A stretch of DNA of 64,000 nucleotides from Micromonospora okii (GCF_020884795.1 NZ_BBZF01000013.1:573167-637166); one strand, 5' to 3'; shown: positions 1 through 9,078, counted from the stretch's first letter. Program-made: numbers and translations. Notes: a model not told the origin generated them from the letters alone.

Positions 1-594
1 CTGACCGCCGTACATGTGCGCGACGCAGGCGGCCAGGTACGCCACCACCTCGTGCTGCCCGGCGGTCCCCGGGTCGTCGTCCGGGTAGAACGCGTGCAGG
101 CTGCCGACCGTCAGCCCGCCGATCTCGGTCCGGGCGGCCACCATTCGGCGCAGCCCGCGCTCGGCCAGCTCCACGCCCAGCGGGCCCGGGATGCGCTCCA
201 CCCGGATGTCGCGGACCCGGGGGCCGGAGAGCAGGCAGACGGTGGCCGGGTCGGTGGGCGGCACGGGCCGCCCGACGGCCCACTCGGCGTCGCCGGTCGC
301 GGCGATCACCCGGCCGCCCGTGGGCGCGAACTCCACGAACGCCGTGCAGGTCGCCCCGATGGCCGGCTGGACCACGTCGAGCAGCCGGGCGAGGACCGGC
401 AGGCCGGATTCACCAGAGTTGATCATTTCGACAACCCTGCCATGCCCGGTGATCAGAGCGGCGAGGTCGGTGCGCTCCGGCATGTCCCGAGTGTGCCGCG
501 CCGGCCCGTTCTCCGACACCCCCGCGTGGTCGGGCCCGCCCGGTGCGCCACCCGGCCGGGCGAGCCAGCGGACGACCCCGTTGCGGCGGCTCAT
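1..594 (-). CDS. GAF domain-containing protein, C-terminal part missing at the window edge
   Basis: The minus-strand frame is open from the ATG at 594 to base 1 (198 codons, no stop), so the 3' part lies outside the window. From about residue 38 the protein reads MPERTDLAALITGHGRVV and continues as a GAF-like sensory fold with the phrases GATCTAFVEF, GRVIAATGDAEWAVGR and GGLTVGSLHAFYPDDD. The first ATG overlaps the stop of the upstream phosphodiesterase gene as ATGA. The internal ATG at 483 is an alternative start that would remove a low-complexity Gly/Pro/Arg leader. GAF proteins of this type often continue into histidine kinase, ANTAR or phosphatase domains, but the output domain cannot be seen. 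Confidence 0.75.
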   Translation of the reverse strand, partial: MSRRNGVVRWLARPGGAPGGPDHAGVSENGPARHTRDMPERTDLAALITGHGRVVEMINSGESGLPVLARLLDVVQPAIGATCTAFVEFAPTGGRVIAATGDAEWAVGRPVPPTDPATVCLLSGPRVRDIRVERIPGPLGVELAERGLRRMVAARTEIGGLTVGSLHAFYPDDDPGTAGQHEVVAYLAACVAHMYGGQ

Positions 595-1382
595 CGGCCC
601 AACCGGGCCAGCGCCTGCGCCGGCCGGTCCGTGATGACCCCGTCCACGCCGGCGTCGAGCACCAGCTCCAGGTCGGCCGGCTCGTTGACGGTCCAGACGT
701 ACACCTGGTGGCCGGCGGCCCGCAGCGCGGGCAGCAGCCGCGGGCGGGCCCGGACCAGGCCGATCCCCGGGCCGGCGATCCGGGCGCCGAACGGCAGCCC
801 GCCGATCCGTGGCCAGCGGGGCAGCACGTCCAGTAGGAGCACCGTGGGCAGCCCGGGGGCGAGGGCGTGGACGCGGCGCACCGCCAGCGGCGAGAACGAC
901 ATGACGGTCACCCGGACCGGGGCGTCGGCGCGCGGCTCGGCCAGGCCGTAGCGGCGCAGCAGGGCCACGAGGCGACGCTCCACGTCCCCCGCCTGCCGGC
1001 AGGGGTGCTTCGTCTCGATCAGCAGCCGGACCGGGCGGCCGGCGGCCAGCACGGCGTCGAGCAGCCGCTCCAGCGTGAGCAGCCGGGTGTGCGGGTCGTC
1101 CGGCGGGTCGTCGCCGTCCACCGGCGGGCAGCCGGGGTGCCAGGAGCCGAAGTTCAGCGCCTCCAGCTCCGCGAGCGTGCTGGCGCTGACCCGGCCCCTG
1201 CCGTTGCTGGTGCGGTCCAGCCGCCGGTCGTGGACGCAGACCAGGTGACCGTCGCGGGTCAGCCGGACGTCGCACTCCAGCCCGTCGGCGCCCTCGTCGA
1301 GGGCCCGCAGGTACGCGGCGAGGGTGTGCTCCGGCAGGTCGGCCGAGGAGCCGCGGTGCGCGAAGACGAGGGGGGCGTCCAT
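591..1382 (-). CDS. Glycerophosphodiester phosphodiesterase
   Basis: This 263-residue protein is a TIM-barrel GDPD enzyme, which hydrolyses glycerophosphodiesters to glycerol-3-phosphate and an alcohol. Family motifs are visible: FAHRGSS near the N-terminus (catalytic His-Arg), DEGADGLECDVRLTRDGHLVCVHD (metal-binding Glu/Asp and catalytic His), LIETKHP (metal-binding Glu), and the C-terminal VYVWTVNEP followed by GVDGVITDRPA. The ATG at 1382 follows an AGGAG that overlaps the stop of the upstream rhodanese gene. An apparent N-terminal extension of this frame as far as 1838 is antisense to the rhodanese and is not used. There is no signal peptide, so a cytoplasmic enzyme is likely. Confidence 0.92.
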   Translation of the reverse strand: MDAPLVFAHRGSSADLPEHTLAAYLRALDEGADGLECDVRLTRDGHLVCVHDRRLDRTSNGRGRVSASTLAELEALNFGSWHPGCPPVDGDDPPDDPHTRLLTLERLLDAVLAAGRPVRLLIETKHPCRQAGDVERRLVALLRRYGLAEPRADAPVRVTVMSFSPLAVRRVHALAPGLPTVLLLDVLPRWPRIGGLPFGARIAGPGIGLVRARPRLLPALRAAGHQVYVWTVNEPADLELVLDAGVDGVITDRPAQALARLGR

Positions 1383-1393
1383 GCCCGTCGCTC

Positions 1394-1735
1394 CTAGAGG
1401 ACCCGGCCGGGCTGCCCGTCCTCGGCGACCACGGGCCGCCCGACGGCAACCCACTGGTGCATCCCGCCGTCGGCGTTGCGGACCTGGTCCCAGCCGTTGT
1501 TCATCAGGTACGCCACCACCTGCGCGGACCGGCCGCCGGAGCGGCAGACGACCGCCACGTCCCGGTCGGTGGGCACCTCGGCCAGCCGGCCGGGCAGCTC
1601 CGACATCGGCAGATGATGGGCGCCGGGGGCGTGGCCGGCGGCCCACTCGTCGTCCTCGCGGACGTCGAGGAGGTAGGTGTCGTCGGTGATCTCGGTCACG
1701 GGCACGGTGGGAACCTGGGGTCCGAACACGGTCAC
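1394..1735 (-). CDS. Rhodanese-like domain protein
   Basis: This is a single rhodanese domain of 113 residues. The active-site loop reads AVVCRSGGRSAQVV, with the persulfide-forming cysteine followed by RSGGRS. LLDVREDDEWAAGHAPGAHHLPM is the conserved DVRE/E-x-A-x-GH-x-P-G-A segment. GTG at 1735 is preceded by a GAGG about 12 bases upstream; a TTG one codon earlier is an alternative. The gene is 11 bp upstream of the glycerophosphodiesterase in the same direction and is probably cotranscribed. The physiological sulfur acceptor cannot be predicted. Confidence 0.85.
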   Translation of the reverse strand: MTVFGPQVPTVPVTEITDDTYLLDVREDDEWAAGHAPGAHHLPMSELPGRLAEVPTDRDVAVVCRSGGRSAQVVAYLMNNGWDQVRNADGGMHQWVAVGRPVVAEDGQPGRVL

Positions 1736-1872
1736 CAAGCCTAGATCCTCGCCCGGCGGGCCGGCGCGCGACGTGCGGGATCGGCGGCCGGTCCGGCGCG
1801 CGAAGGGCCGCCGCGACCGGCGGGGCTGGCCGCGCCACCCGCCGAATCCACCGGCGGGACCGGCCGGTGCCG

Positions 1873-2838
1873 TCAGAGCCGGGTGATCCAGGCCGGGTTG
1901 GCCCGGGCCCAGCCGGGCACGCGGGCGGCCCGGAGCGCGTCGAAGAGCCCGTTCCCGCCGTTCTCCAGCACCACGTACGAGACCTCGTCGATGGTCTGCG
2001 GGCGGGAGGGGAGCTGCACGCCGGTCAGCGCGTTCGGGGGCAGGTCCCGGAGGGTGAGGAGCAGATCCTCCAGGGGCACCCCGTTGGTGTCCACGGTCAG
2101 CGACGCGCCGACCGCCCGGATCAGCCGGTCGAGCCGCGCCGGGTCGCGCCGCAGGTCCGTCTCGGCGGCCCGGTCCAGCATCGCCCGCAGGAGCTGCTGC
2201 TGGTGGCGCTGGCGGTCGTAGTCGCCGCCCGGCAGGTCGTACCGCTGGCGTACGTAGTCCAGCGCCCGCGCGCCGTCCATCCGCTGGCAGCCGGGGGTGA
2301 AGAGGGTGCCGGTGTGGATCGAGCGCACCTCGGTGTCGACGCACATCCGGACCCCGCCGAGCAGGTCGACGACCTGCCGCAACCCGGGGAAGTCGATCAG
2401 CGCGGCCCCGTCGAAGCGCAGGCCGGTGAGCCGGGCGAGGGTGGCCGAGAGCAGCCGGACGCCGGCCTCGCCGCCGCCGCCGTGGTCGTACGCGGCATTG
2501 ATCTTGTCGCTGCCGCCGCCGTAGCCGTTCGGCGCGGGCGGGATGGCCACGAGCAGGTCGCGCGGCACGGAGATCAGGTACGCCTGCCGCGCGTCGGCCG
2601 GCACGTGCACCACGAGGATCGTGTCCGAGCGCTGGTCCTCGGCGGTGCTGCCGGCCCGGCGGTCCGAGCCGATCAGCAGGTAGTTGAGCGCGGCGTCGAG
2701 GTCGGTCCGGTCCCGCCGGGCGCTCGGGTCGAGCAGCTCCCCCCGGGCCACCGTGCGGTCGTACCGGTGGGTCAGGGTCTTGAGGCCGACCACCGCGACG
2801 GCGGCCAGCAGCGCGAGGGCGAGGCCGACCCCGAGCAT
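1873..2838 (-). CDS. LytR-CpsA-Psr (LCP) family cell-envelope glycopolymer ligase (1)
   Basis: The 321-residue protein has one N-terminal membrane segment (about residues 2-18) followed by an extracellular LCP domain. The domain begins with LNYLLIGSDRRAG, has SDTILVVHVPADARQAYLISVPRDL with the conserved arginine/aspartate pair that binds polyprenyl pyrophosphate, and contains LDYVRQRYDLPGGDYDRQRHQQQ. LCP enzymes transfer undecaprenyl-linked teichoic acids, arabinogalactan or capsule to peptidoglycan. ATG 2838 has GGTGGAG seven bases upstream, and no other in-frame start exists before the stop at 2950-2952, so the cytoplasmic tail is almost absent. It is the first of three LCP genes in a row. 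Confidence 0.9.
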   Translation of the reverse strand: MLGVGLALALLAAVAVVGLKTLTHRYDRTVARGELLDPSARRDRTDLDAALNYLLIGSDRRAGSTAEDQRSDTILVVHVPADARQAYLISVPRDLLVAIPPAPNGYGGGSDKINAAYDHGGGGEAGVRLLSATLARLTGLRFDGAALIDFPGLRQVVDLLGGVRMCVDTEVRSIHTGTLFTPGCQRMDGARALDYVRQRYDLPGGDYDRQRHQQQLLRAMLDRAAETDLRRDPARLDRLIRAVGASLTVDTNGVPLEDLLLTLRDLPPNALTGVQLPSRPQTIDEVSYVVLENGGNGLFDALRAARVPGWARANPAWITRL

Positions 2839-3019
2839 GACCCGGCTCCACCGGGGTACGCGCCGGCGGGCCGGCCCGCGCCGTCCTCGTCCGGTTCCCC
2901 CTGGCCTGACCGTGACGCCCCCCGTGGCCGAACGTGAAAGTTCCTCACGTCAGGCTACGGGGGCGTCGGTGCGGGCGGGCGGCTTTCGCGCTACGCGGGG
3001 CGGCGGAGCCGGGGCCGCG

Positions 3020-4225
3020 CTACTTGCGGGTCGAGAGCACGCCCGGGTTCGCGTACACGAACTCGGCGAGCTTGTCCTCCTTGACCGCCCGGAACATCTC
3101 CATGCTCTGCGGGCTCAGCGTCTCGTTCGTGCCGTCGGCCGTGGGGTTGAACTTCCCGCCGTTGGTGCGCAGCGTCGTCAGGTCGTTGCCGGTGACGCCG
3201 CGCATGGTGAAGATGAGGTCGATCATCGGGACGCCGCCGGTGTCCAGCACGAGCGCCTTGCCGGCCGCCTTCATCAGCGCGTTGAGCTTCACCGGGTTGG
3301 TCAGCGTGCCGTCCTCGGTCGCCTTCTTCGCCATCGCCTTGATGAGCTGCTGCTGGTTCTGCTGCCGGTCGTAGTCGCCGCCGGTCAGGCCCTTGCGCTG
3401 CCGGGAGTAGTCCAGCGCCGCCCAGCCCTCCATCTCCCGGCAACCCTTCTTGTGCAGCACCGGGGTCATCGGCTTGCCGGTCTTCTTGGCGTCGGCGTTC
3501 CACATCGGCTTGCCGTCGACGTACGACATGTGGATCGACTTGACCTCCTGGGCCACGCAGATCCGCACGCTGCCGAGGGTGTCGATGACCTTCTTGAAGC
3601 CGCCGAAGTTGATGATCCCCGCGCCGTCGAAGCTGATCCCGGTCATCTGCTTGATCGTCTTCGCCATGAGCTGCGCGCCGCCCTCCCAGCCGCCGCCGTT
3701 CCTGGCGCCGTGCTGGAAGGCGGCGTTGATCTTCTCGACGCCGTAACCCGGGATCTGCGTCTGCGTGTCACGCGGGATGGAGATCAGGTACGCCTGGTCG
3801 TGCGAGGCGGGGATGTGCAGCACGATGATGCTGTCCGCCCGGACGTCGTCGGCGGCCCAGCGCTCGCGGGCGTCCACGCCGAGCAGCAGCATGTCGATCG
3901 GGCCGTCCAGGTTCGCGCCGCCCTCGGCATTGGACTTGCCGGCGTCGCCGAGCAGGTTGCGCTGGGAGATGCTTCCGGTCGCCTGGCTGATGACCGCCTT
4001 GCTGCCCACGATGGCGACCCCACTGGTCACCATCAGCAGCACGCCGAAGCCCACGGTGAGGCGGGCCCAGAGGGGGTCCTTACGGCGCTTGCGCTTCTTC
4101 GCCGGGCCGTCGGTGGGGCGCCGCCTGCCGCCACTGCGGGGCTGCGCCGGAACGACCGACGAAACCCGTGCGGCCGCGCCGACGGGTTCCAGCGACGGAG
4201 GGCGACGGCTGGTGTGAACCGGCAT
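3020..4225 (-). CDS. LytR-CpsA-Psr (LCP) family cell-envelope glycopolymer ligase (2)
   Basis: This 401-residue LCP protein has a basic, Pro-rich cytoplasmic tail ending KKRKRRKDPLWAR. A single membrane helix follows (LTVGFGVLLMVTSGVAIVG), then the LCP domain with IDMLLLGVDARE, DSIIVLHIPASHDQAYLISIPRDT and LDYSRQRKGLTGGDYDRQQNQQQ. The chosen ATG at 4225 (MPVHTSRR) has GGAG eight bases upstream; a longer reading to 4276 lacks such a signal. It shares the NQQQLIKAM-type segment with its two neighbours, consistent with duplication, but its loop lengths differ, so it is not a recent copy. Confidence 0.9.
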   Translation of the reverse strand: MPVHTSRRPPSLEPVGAAARVSSVVPAQPRSGGRRRPTDGPAKKRKRRKDPLWARLTVGFGVLLMVTSGVAIVGSKAVISQATGSISQRNLLGDAGKSNAEGGANLDGPIDMLLLGVDARERWAADDVRADSIIVLHIPASHDQAYLISIPRDTQTQIPGYGVEKINAAFQHGARNGGGWEGGAQLMAKTIKQMTGISFDGAGIINFGGFKKVIDTLGSVRICVAQEVKSIHMSYVDGKPMWNADAKKTGKPMTPVLHKKGCREMEGWAALDYSRQRKGLTGGDYDRQQNQQQLIKAMAKKATEDGTLTNPVKLNALMKAAGKALVLDTGGVPMIDLIFTMRGVTGNDLTTLRTNGGKFNPTADGTNETLSPQSMEMFRAVKEDKLAEFVYANPGVLSTRK

Positions 4226-4366
4226 GCGTGCTCCAGCTCGCTCGATCGGGGGGCGGGACCACTGTACGTACCGCAATCCTTAAAGGCGAGTTCGTCGCAC
4301 GGCTATTTGTGGTTCGTTCAGGGGTGCATCGGTGGGAATTGTCCGAACGGGCCATTCGGAGGCGAC

Positions 4367-4411
4367 CGGTCGGCGGAAGTTCCGCGATTGACGTCGGGCT
4401 TCCGCCGACCG
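4367..4411 (-). terminator. Hairpin downstream of the third LCP gene
   Basis: A 13-bp perfect inverted repeat (CGGTCGGCGGAAG at 4367-4379 and its complement at 4399-4411) with a 19-base loop lies 36-80 bp beyond the stop of the leftward LCP gene at 4447. There is no U-tract, as is usual for high-GC actinobacterial terminators. It also lies upstream of the next LCP gene, so it separates the two transcription units. Confidence 0.6.
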
Positions 4412-4446
4412 TTGTCGACGCGCGTCGAAGTAACGACCGCCGGGAA

Positions 4447-5670
4447 TCAGCTTCCGTTACCTGTCGTCGGCGGGTTGGCCTTCACCCATTCGGCCATCGT
4501 GTCCTTGGTCATGGCCTGGTACATGCCCAGCGCCCGCTCCCGGTCGGAGACGACCACCGACTCACCGTCGATCGTGGCGCTGCCGCTGTTCGGGCTGGTG
4601 ACGAAGATCAGGTTCTCCCCGCGCAGGCTGCGGAACTGCACCGCCATGTCGACCAGCGAGAAGCCCTCGTCCACGGTGACCGCGTCGGTGACCGACTTCA
4701 GGAAGGCGTTCAGCTTCCCCGGGTTTGCCAGGGTGCCGGTGCTGGCCGCCTTGTCCATCAGCGCCTTCAGGAACTCCTGCTGGTGGCGCATCCGGGCGAA
4801 GTCGCCGTCGGGGAACTGCTTGCGCTGCCGGATCCAGTCCAGCGCCTCGGTCCCGTTCATGTGCATGGTGCCCTTGGTGAACTTCCGGTACGGCTTGTGG
4901 ATCGAGGTGACCGTGCGCTCCACCTTCAGGTCGACCCCGCCGAGGGCGTCGGTGACCTGCTTGAAGCCGGCGAAGTCGATCGCCATCACGTGGTCGAGGC
5001 GCACGTCGGTGAAGCACTCCACCGTCTTCACCGCCAGCGGCAGGCCGCCGAACGCGAACGCGCCGTTGATCTTCCCGCGCTGGCCCGTGCCGCACTCGGC
5101 CTGGGCGCTCTCGGGGATCGGCACGTACAGGTCGCGGGGGATGGAGACCAGGTAGGCGGACTTGTGGTCGGCCGGGATGTGCATGACGATGATCGTGTCC
5201 GCGCGCCACTCGCTCTGCTGGTCGACCGGGGCGTCCGGGTCCCGCGAGTCGCTGCCGACCAGCAGGATGTTCAGCGCCCCGTCGACCGCCTTGGCCGGGC
5301 GACCGCCCGTCAGCTCCGAGAACGGGTCCGTGCGGGCCAGGTCTTCGTTGAGGCTTCGGGTGTAGAACCACGCCCCGGCCCCGCCGAGCAGCGCGAGCAC
5401 CAGCACCGCCACGCCGGCCACCGTCGCGATGCGGCCCCAGCGCGGGCGCGGACCGCCCCCGCCCGCCCGCCTGCCGGGGCCGGCCGGGCCGCCGGGGCCG
5501 CCCGGGTCGTCGAAGCCGCCGGCCGGGCGGGGGTCGTCCGAGGGACGCCGCTGGGCGCCGGGCACGCGGGCGCGCCCCGGGCCGCCCCGGTCGGGCCCGG
5601 GGGCCGAGGCGCGTCCGGAAATGCGACCCAGGTACGGGTGCGGGACACCGGCGGGAGTGGTCGCTGACAT
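4447..5670 (-). CDS. LytR-CpsA-Psr (LCP) family cell-envelope glycopolymer ligase (3)
   Basis: This 407-residue LCP protein has a long Pro/Gly/Arg-rich cytoplasmic N-terminus (about 90 residues), one membrane helix (IATVAGVAVLVLALLGGAG) and an extracellular LCP domain. The domain shows LNILLVGSDSRD, DTIIVMHIPADHKSAYLVSIPRDLY, a cysteine pair flanking the inserted loop (AECGTGQRG and VECFTDV), and LDWIRQRKQFPDGDFARMRHQQEF. No strong Shine-Dalgarno is visible at ATG 5670. The gene has its own hairpin at the 3' end and appears to be an independent unit. The UDP-sugar enzyme upstream fits a shared role in surface-polymer assembly. Confidence 0.9.
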   Translation of the reverse strand: MSATTPAGVPHPYLGRISGRASAPGPDRGGPGRARVPGAQRRPSDDPRPAGGFDDPGGPGGPAGPGRRAGGGGPRPRWGRIATVAGVAVLVLALLGGAGAWFYTRSLNEDLARTDPFSELTGGRPAKAVDGALNILLVGSDSRDPDAPVDQQSEWRADTIIVMHIPADHKSAYLVSIPRDLYVPIPESAQAECGTGQRGKINGAFAFGGLPLAVKTVECFTDVRLDHVMAIDFAGFKQVTDALGGVDLKVERTVTSIHKPYRKFTKGTMHMNGTEALDWIRQRKQFPDGDFARMRHQQEFLKALMDKAASTGTLANPGKLNAFLKSVTDAVTVDEGFSLVDMAVQFRSLRGENLIFVTSPNSGSATIDGESVVVSDRERALGMYQAMTKDTMAEWVKANPPTTGNGS

Positions 5671-5747
5671 GTACCCGAGGGTACGTAGCCCCGTCGAGGG
5701 TCGCCCGGAACCGCAGGTCGGCCCGGGGGTCGTGGCGCGTGGCCGAG

Positions 5748-6725
5748 CTACCCTAGCCGCTCGCGGAAGTGCTCGATCGTGCGCCGCAGGCCCTCTTCGG
5801 GCGCGACGGAGGGCTCGTATCCCAGCAGCTCACGGGCCAGCGTGAGGTCCGGGCGGCGCATCTCCGGGTCGTCGGCGGCCCGGGTGACGTACGTCACCTG
5901 TGACGTGCTTTCGGAGAGTGACACGATCAACTCGGCGAGTTGCCGCATCGTCAGCTCGTGCTCGGTGCCGCAGTTGACCGGGCCGGTCTCGGTCGAGTCG
6001 AGCAGCAGCAGGATGCCGCGCACCAGGTCCGCGACGTAGCAGATCGAGCGGGTCTGGTTCCCCGTGCCGTGCACGGTGATCGGCTCCCCGCGCAGCGCCT
6101 GGGAGATGAACGTCGGGATGGCCCGGCCGTCGTCCGGCCGCATCCGCGGGCCGTACGTGTTGAAGATCCGCACGATCGCGGCGTCCAGCCCCCGGTACCG
6201 GTGGTACGCCATGGTGGCCGCCTCGGAGAACCGCTTCGCCTCGTCGTAGACGCTGCGCACGCCGATCGGGTTGACGTTGCCCCAGTACGTCTCGCGCTGC
6301 GGGTGCTCCTTCGGGTCCCCGTACGCCTCGGAGGTCGACGCCATCAGGAAGCGCGCCCCGTCGGCGACCGCGCGGTCCAGCAGGTGCAGGGTGGCCACCG
6401 ACCCGACCCGGAGGATCTCCACGGGCAGCGTGGCGAAGTCGGTGGGGCTGGCCGGGGAGGCCATGTGCAGGATCGCGTCGAACCGCTCGGCCAGGGCCGG
6501 GTGATGGGTCGGCAGCCCGTCCGAGATGTCCGCCTCGACCAGCGTGAAGGTGGGCTTCTCCAGCAGGTGGGCGACGTTGTCCTTCGAGCCGGTGACGAAG
6601 TTGTCCAGCGCCACCACCGTGCAGCCACGGGCGACGAGGGCGTCCACCAGGTGCGACGGGACGAAGCCGGCGCCGCCGGTGACGAGGACGCGGTGACCGG
6701 GACCGAAGCGCGGAGCAACCTTCAT
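5748..6725 (-). CDS. NAD-dependent epimerase/dehydratase, UDP-glucuronate decarboxylase-like
   Basis: This is an extended short-chain dehydrogenase of 325 residues with the Rossmann motif TGGAGFVPSHL at the N-terminus, the catalytic YDEAK (Y-x3-K) and the substrate-site phrases NTYGPRMRPDDGRAIPTFI and GNQTRSICYVADLV. This combination is typical of UDP-xylose synthase and related UDP-glucuronate decarboxylases; dTDP-glucose dehydratases are the main alternative. It is cytosolic and would make a nucleotide sugar for surface polymers, in keeping with the LCP genes beside it. The ATG at 6725 begins MKVAPRFGPGHRVLVTGG. The gene is followed by an unusually short intergenic gap to LCP gene 3. Confidence 0.85.
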   Translation of the reverse strand: MKVAPRFGPGHRVLVTGGAGFVPSHLVDALVARGCTVVALDNFVTGSKDNVAHLLEKPTFTLVEADISDGLPTHHPALAERFDAILHMASPASPTDFATLPVEILRVGSVATLHLLDRAVADGARFLMASTSEAYGDPKEHPQRETYWGNVNPIGVRSVYDEAKRFSEAATMAYHRYRGLDAAIVRIFNTYGPRMRPDDGRAIPTFISQALRGEPITVHGTGNQTRSICYVADLVRGILLLLDSTETGPVNCGTEHELTMRQLAELIVSLSESTSQVTYVTRAADDPEMRRPDLTLARELLGYEPSVAPEEGLRRTIEHFRERLG

Positions 6726-6744
6726 GCCGCCAGCCTAACGTGTA

Positions 6745-6791
6745 AGGAAGGGCCCCCTGTTAACGCAAAACGTTGTACAGGGGGCCCTTCC
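6745..6791 (-). terminator. Long hairpin downstream of the symporter, Micromonosporaceae GGAAGGGCCCC type
   Basis: A 15-bp perfect inverted repeat (6746-6760 against 6777-6791; arms GGAAGGGCCCCCTGT) encloses a second smaller stem (AACG/CGTT) around an A-rich loop. It sits 45-91 bp past the stop of the leftward symporter gene and just upstream of the sugar-nucleotide gene, so it is probably the terminator of the symporter operon. The same core, GGAAGGGCCCC followed by TTAACGC, recurs at 13423-13443. Confidence 0.75.
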
Positions 6792-6835
6792 AAACAGTTG
6801 GCCCGCGTGAGGCAGGGCGGGCCGGGCGGCCCGGC

Positions 6836-8509
6836 TCAGTGCGCGCCGGCGCCGGTGAGCGCGCGCACCTCCAGCTCGGCGTACTTCTCCTCGTCGTGCT
6901 CCTTGGAGATGACCGTGCCGATCCACCCGCACAGGAACCCGAACGGGATGGAGAGGATGCCCGGGTTGGACAGCGGGAACCACTGCCAGTCGTGGTCCGG
7001 GAACATCGAGGTCGGCGCGCCGGAGACCACCGGCGAGAAGAAGACCAGCAGCACGGCCGAGAGCAGCCCGCCGTAGATCGCCCAGACCGCGCCGGAGGTG
7101 TTGAACCGCTTCCAGAACAGGCTGTAGAGAATCGCCGGCAGGTTCCCCGAGGCGGCCACCGCGAAGGCGAGCGCCACGAGGAAGGCCACGTTCAGGCTCT
7201 GCGCGTAGATCGACAGGGCGATCGAGACCGCGCCGATGACGAGGGCCGACACCCGGGCCACCCGGACCTCCTGGCGCTCCGACGCCTGGCCGTTCTTGAT
7301 GACGTTGGCGTAGAAATCGTGCGCCAGGCTGGACGACGAGGCCAGCGTGAGCCCGGCGACCACGGCCAGGATGGTGGCGAACGCGACGGCCGCGATGATC
7401 GCCAGCAGGGTCGCCCCGCCGAGGTCGCCGCCGAGGAACTCGATGCCGAGGGCCTCGGCGAGCTGCGGCGCGGCCGTGTTCCCGGCCTTGTCCTGGGCCA
7501 CGATGTCCTTGCTGCCCACCAGTGCCGCCGCGCCGAAGCCCAGGGCGAGGGTGAGCAGGTAGAACGCGCCGATGATGCCGATCGCCCAGAGCACGCTCTT
7601 GCGGGCCGCCTTGGCGGTCGGCACGGTGTAGAAGCGGATCAGGATGTGCGGCAGGCCGGCCGTGCCGAGCACCAGCGCGATGCCGAGGGAGAGCAGGTCG
7701 ACCTTGTTGTAGAAGGTCTGGGTGGCGTTCCCGGCCACCTCCACGCCGTACCGCAGGCCCGGTTCGAGGAAGGCGTCGCCCTTGCCGGAGGAGGCGGCGG
7801 CGTCGCCGAGCAGCTCCGACAGGTTGAAGTTGTACTTGGCGAGCACCAGCAGGGTCATCACCAACGCGCCGGACATCAGCAGGAACGCCTTGACGATCTG
7901 GACGTACGTGGTGCCCTTCATGCCGCCCACGGTGACGTAGACGATCATCAGGGCGCCGACCATGATGATCGTGGCGACCTTCGCGGTGTCGGCGTCCATG
8001 CCGAGGAACGTGGTGCCCGGCCGGATGCCCAGCAGCAGCGCCACCAGCGCGCCCGCGCCGACCATCTGGGCCAGCAGGTAGAAGATCGACACGGTGATGG
8101 TGGAGACCGCCGCCGCCGTGCGGACGGGCCGCTGGCGCATCCGGAACGCCAGCACGTCCGCCATCGTGTACCGGCCCGAGTTGCGCAGCAGTTCGGCGAC
8201 GAGCAGCAGCGCCACCAGCCAGGCGACCAGGAAGCCGATCGAGTAGAGGAAGCCGTCGTAGCCGTACAGCGCGATGATGCCGGCGATGCCGAGGAACGAC
8301 GCCGCCGACATGTAGTCGCCGCCGATCGCCATGCCGTTCTGGAAGCCGGAGAAGGACCGGCCGCCCGCGTAGAAGTCGGTGGCGGTCTTGGTCTGCCGGC
8401 TGGCCCAGACGGTGATGGCCAGCGTCACCGCCACGAAGACCAGGAACAGCGTGATGGTGAGGTTGCGGGCGGTGCCGCCGCCCGCCTCAGCCGCGAGGAC
8501 CGTGTTCAT
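6836..8509 (-). CDS. actP: Cation/acetate symporter (solute:sodium symporter family)
   Basis: This is a 557-residue polytopic SSS-family transporter. It begins with a short periplasmic segment and a first helix (LTITLFLVFVAVTLAITVWAS). Next come the family hallmark DFYAGGRSFSGFQNGMAIGGDYMSAASFLG and the later AGLPHILIRFYTVP segment, the ActP-like signature for proton/sodium-driven uptake of acetate and other short monocarboxylates. About 13 helices are apparent. The start has GGGGAGGTGACCC upstream. It overlaps the upstream DUF485 gene by 23 bp, the classical ActP-YjcH arrangement, which supports the substrate assignment. The exact substrate (acetate, pyruvate or propionate) is inference. Confidence 0.9.
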   Translation of the reverse strand: MNTVLAAEAGGGTARNLTITLFLVFVAVTLAITVWASRQTKTATDFYAGGRSFSGFQNGMAIGGDYMSAASFLGIAGIIALYGYDGFLYSIGFLVAWLVALLLVAELLRNSGRYTMADVLAFRMRQRPVRTAAAVSTITVSIFYLLAQMVGAGALVALLLGIRPGTTFLGMDADTAKVATIIMVGALMIVYVTVGGMKGTTYVQIVKAFLLMSGALVMTLLVLAKYNFNLSELLGDAAASSGKGDAFLEPGLRYGVEVAGNATQTFYNKVDLLSLGIALVLGTAGLPHILIRFYTVPTAKAARKSVLWAIGIIGAFYLLTLALGFGAAALVGSKDIVAQDKAGNTAAPQLAEALGIEFLGGDLGGATLLAIIAAVAFATILAVVAGLTLASSSSLAHDFYANVIKNGQASERQEVRVARVSALVIGAVSIALSIYAQSLNVAFLVALAFAVAASGNLPAILYSLFWKRFNTSGAVWAIYGGLLSAVLLVFFSPVVSGAPTSMFPDHDWQWFPLSNPGILSIPFGFLCGWIGTVISKEHDEEKYAELEVRALTGAGAH

Positions 8510-8882
8510 GGGTCACCTCCCCGATCTCGGCGCGGATCCGGTCGGCGACGGGGTCGAGCCTCCGGTCGGCGAACCGCGAGTACAGCCAGGCGATGAGGAA
8601 CGTCGAGACGAACTGGAGCAGCCCGAAGACCAGGGCCACGTTGATGTTGCTGCCGAACAGCTTCGTGCCCATGAAGTCCCGCGCGTACGCGGAGAGGATC
8701 ACGTAGAGCGCGTACCAGAGGAAGAACGCGACGGTCATCGGGAAGACGAAGCCGCGCAGCGCGCGGCGCAGCCCGGCGAACTCGTCCGACCGCTGGACGG
8801 CGAGGTACCGGTCCGTCGTCGGCGCGGCCGGCGTCGGCGTCTCGGCCGGGGGTGTGTCCGGCGTGGGTGTGTCCGTGGACAT
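8487..8882 (-). CDS. DUF485 family membrane protein (symporter partner)
   Basis: This 131-residue protein has a Thr/Pro-rich N-terminus and two membrane helices (FVFPMTVAFFLWYALYVILSAYA and VALVFGLLQFVSTFLIAWLYSRFA). Between them lies DFMGTKLFGSNIN, matching the DUF485/YjcH family that is nearly always encoded just before acetate symporters. The start ATG at 8882 (MSTDTPTPD) is preceded by GGTGG. The longer frame upstream runs through a 24-bp repeat array and is not coding. Translation is coupled to the symporter by a 23-bp overlap. Confidence 0.88.
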   Translation of the reverse strand: MSTDTPTPDTPPAETPTPAAPTTDRYLAVQRSDEFAGLRRALRGFVFPMTVAFFLWYALYVILSAYARDFMGTKLFGSNINVALVFGLLQFVSTFLIAWLYSRFADRRLDPVADRIRAEIGEVTHEHGPRG

Positions 8883-9078
8883 CTGTGGATCACCACCTTC
8901 ACAGGCGTGGGGGAGTTTCGCGCACGGTAGGAACCGCGCCCCCCGCCCGGGAAGGCATCCATCGACCTCGGTCATCCACTGCGCCGAACGGTCGCCTGCC
9001 TGCGCCGAGTGACCCAGGTCACTCCGGTGACCGGCCGCCGCCCGGAAGCCCCTGGTGGACGCGCGGCGGCCGTCCCGG

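Noticed and set aside
16..951. Plus-strand open frames over the first kilobase
   Set aside because: They are antisense to the GAF-domain and GDPD genes and translate to Arg/Pro/Gly-rich low-complexity sequence.
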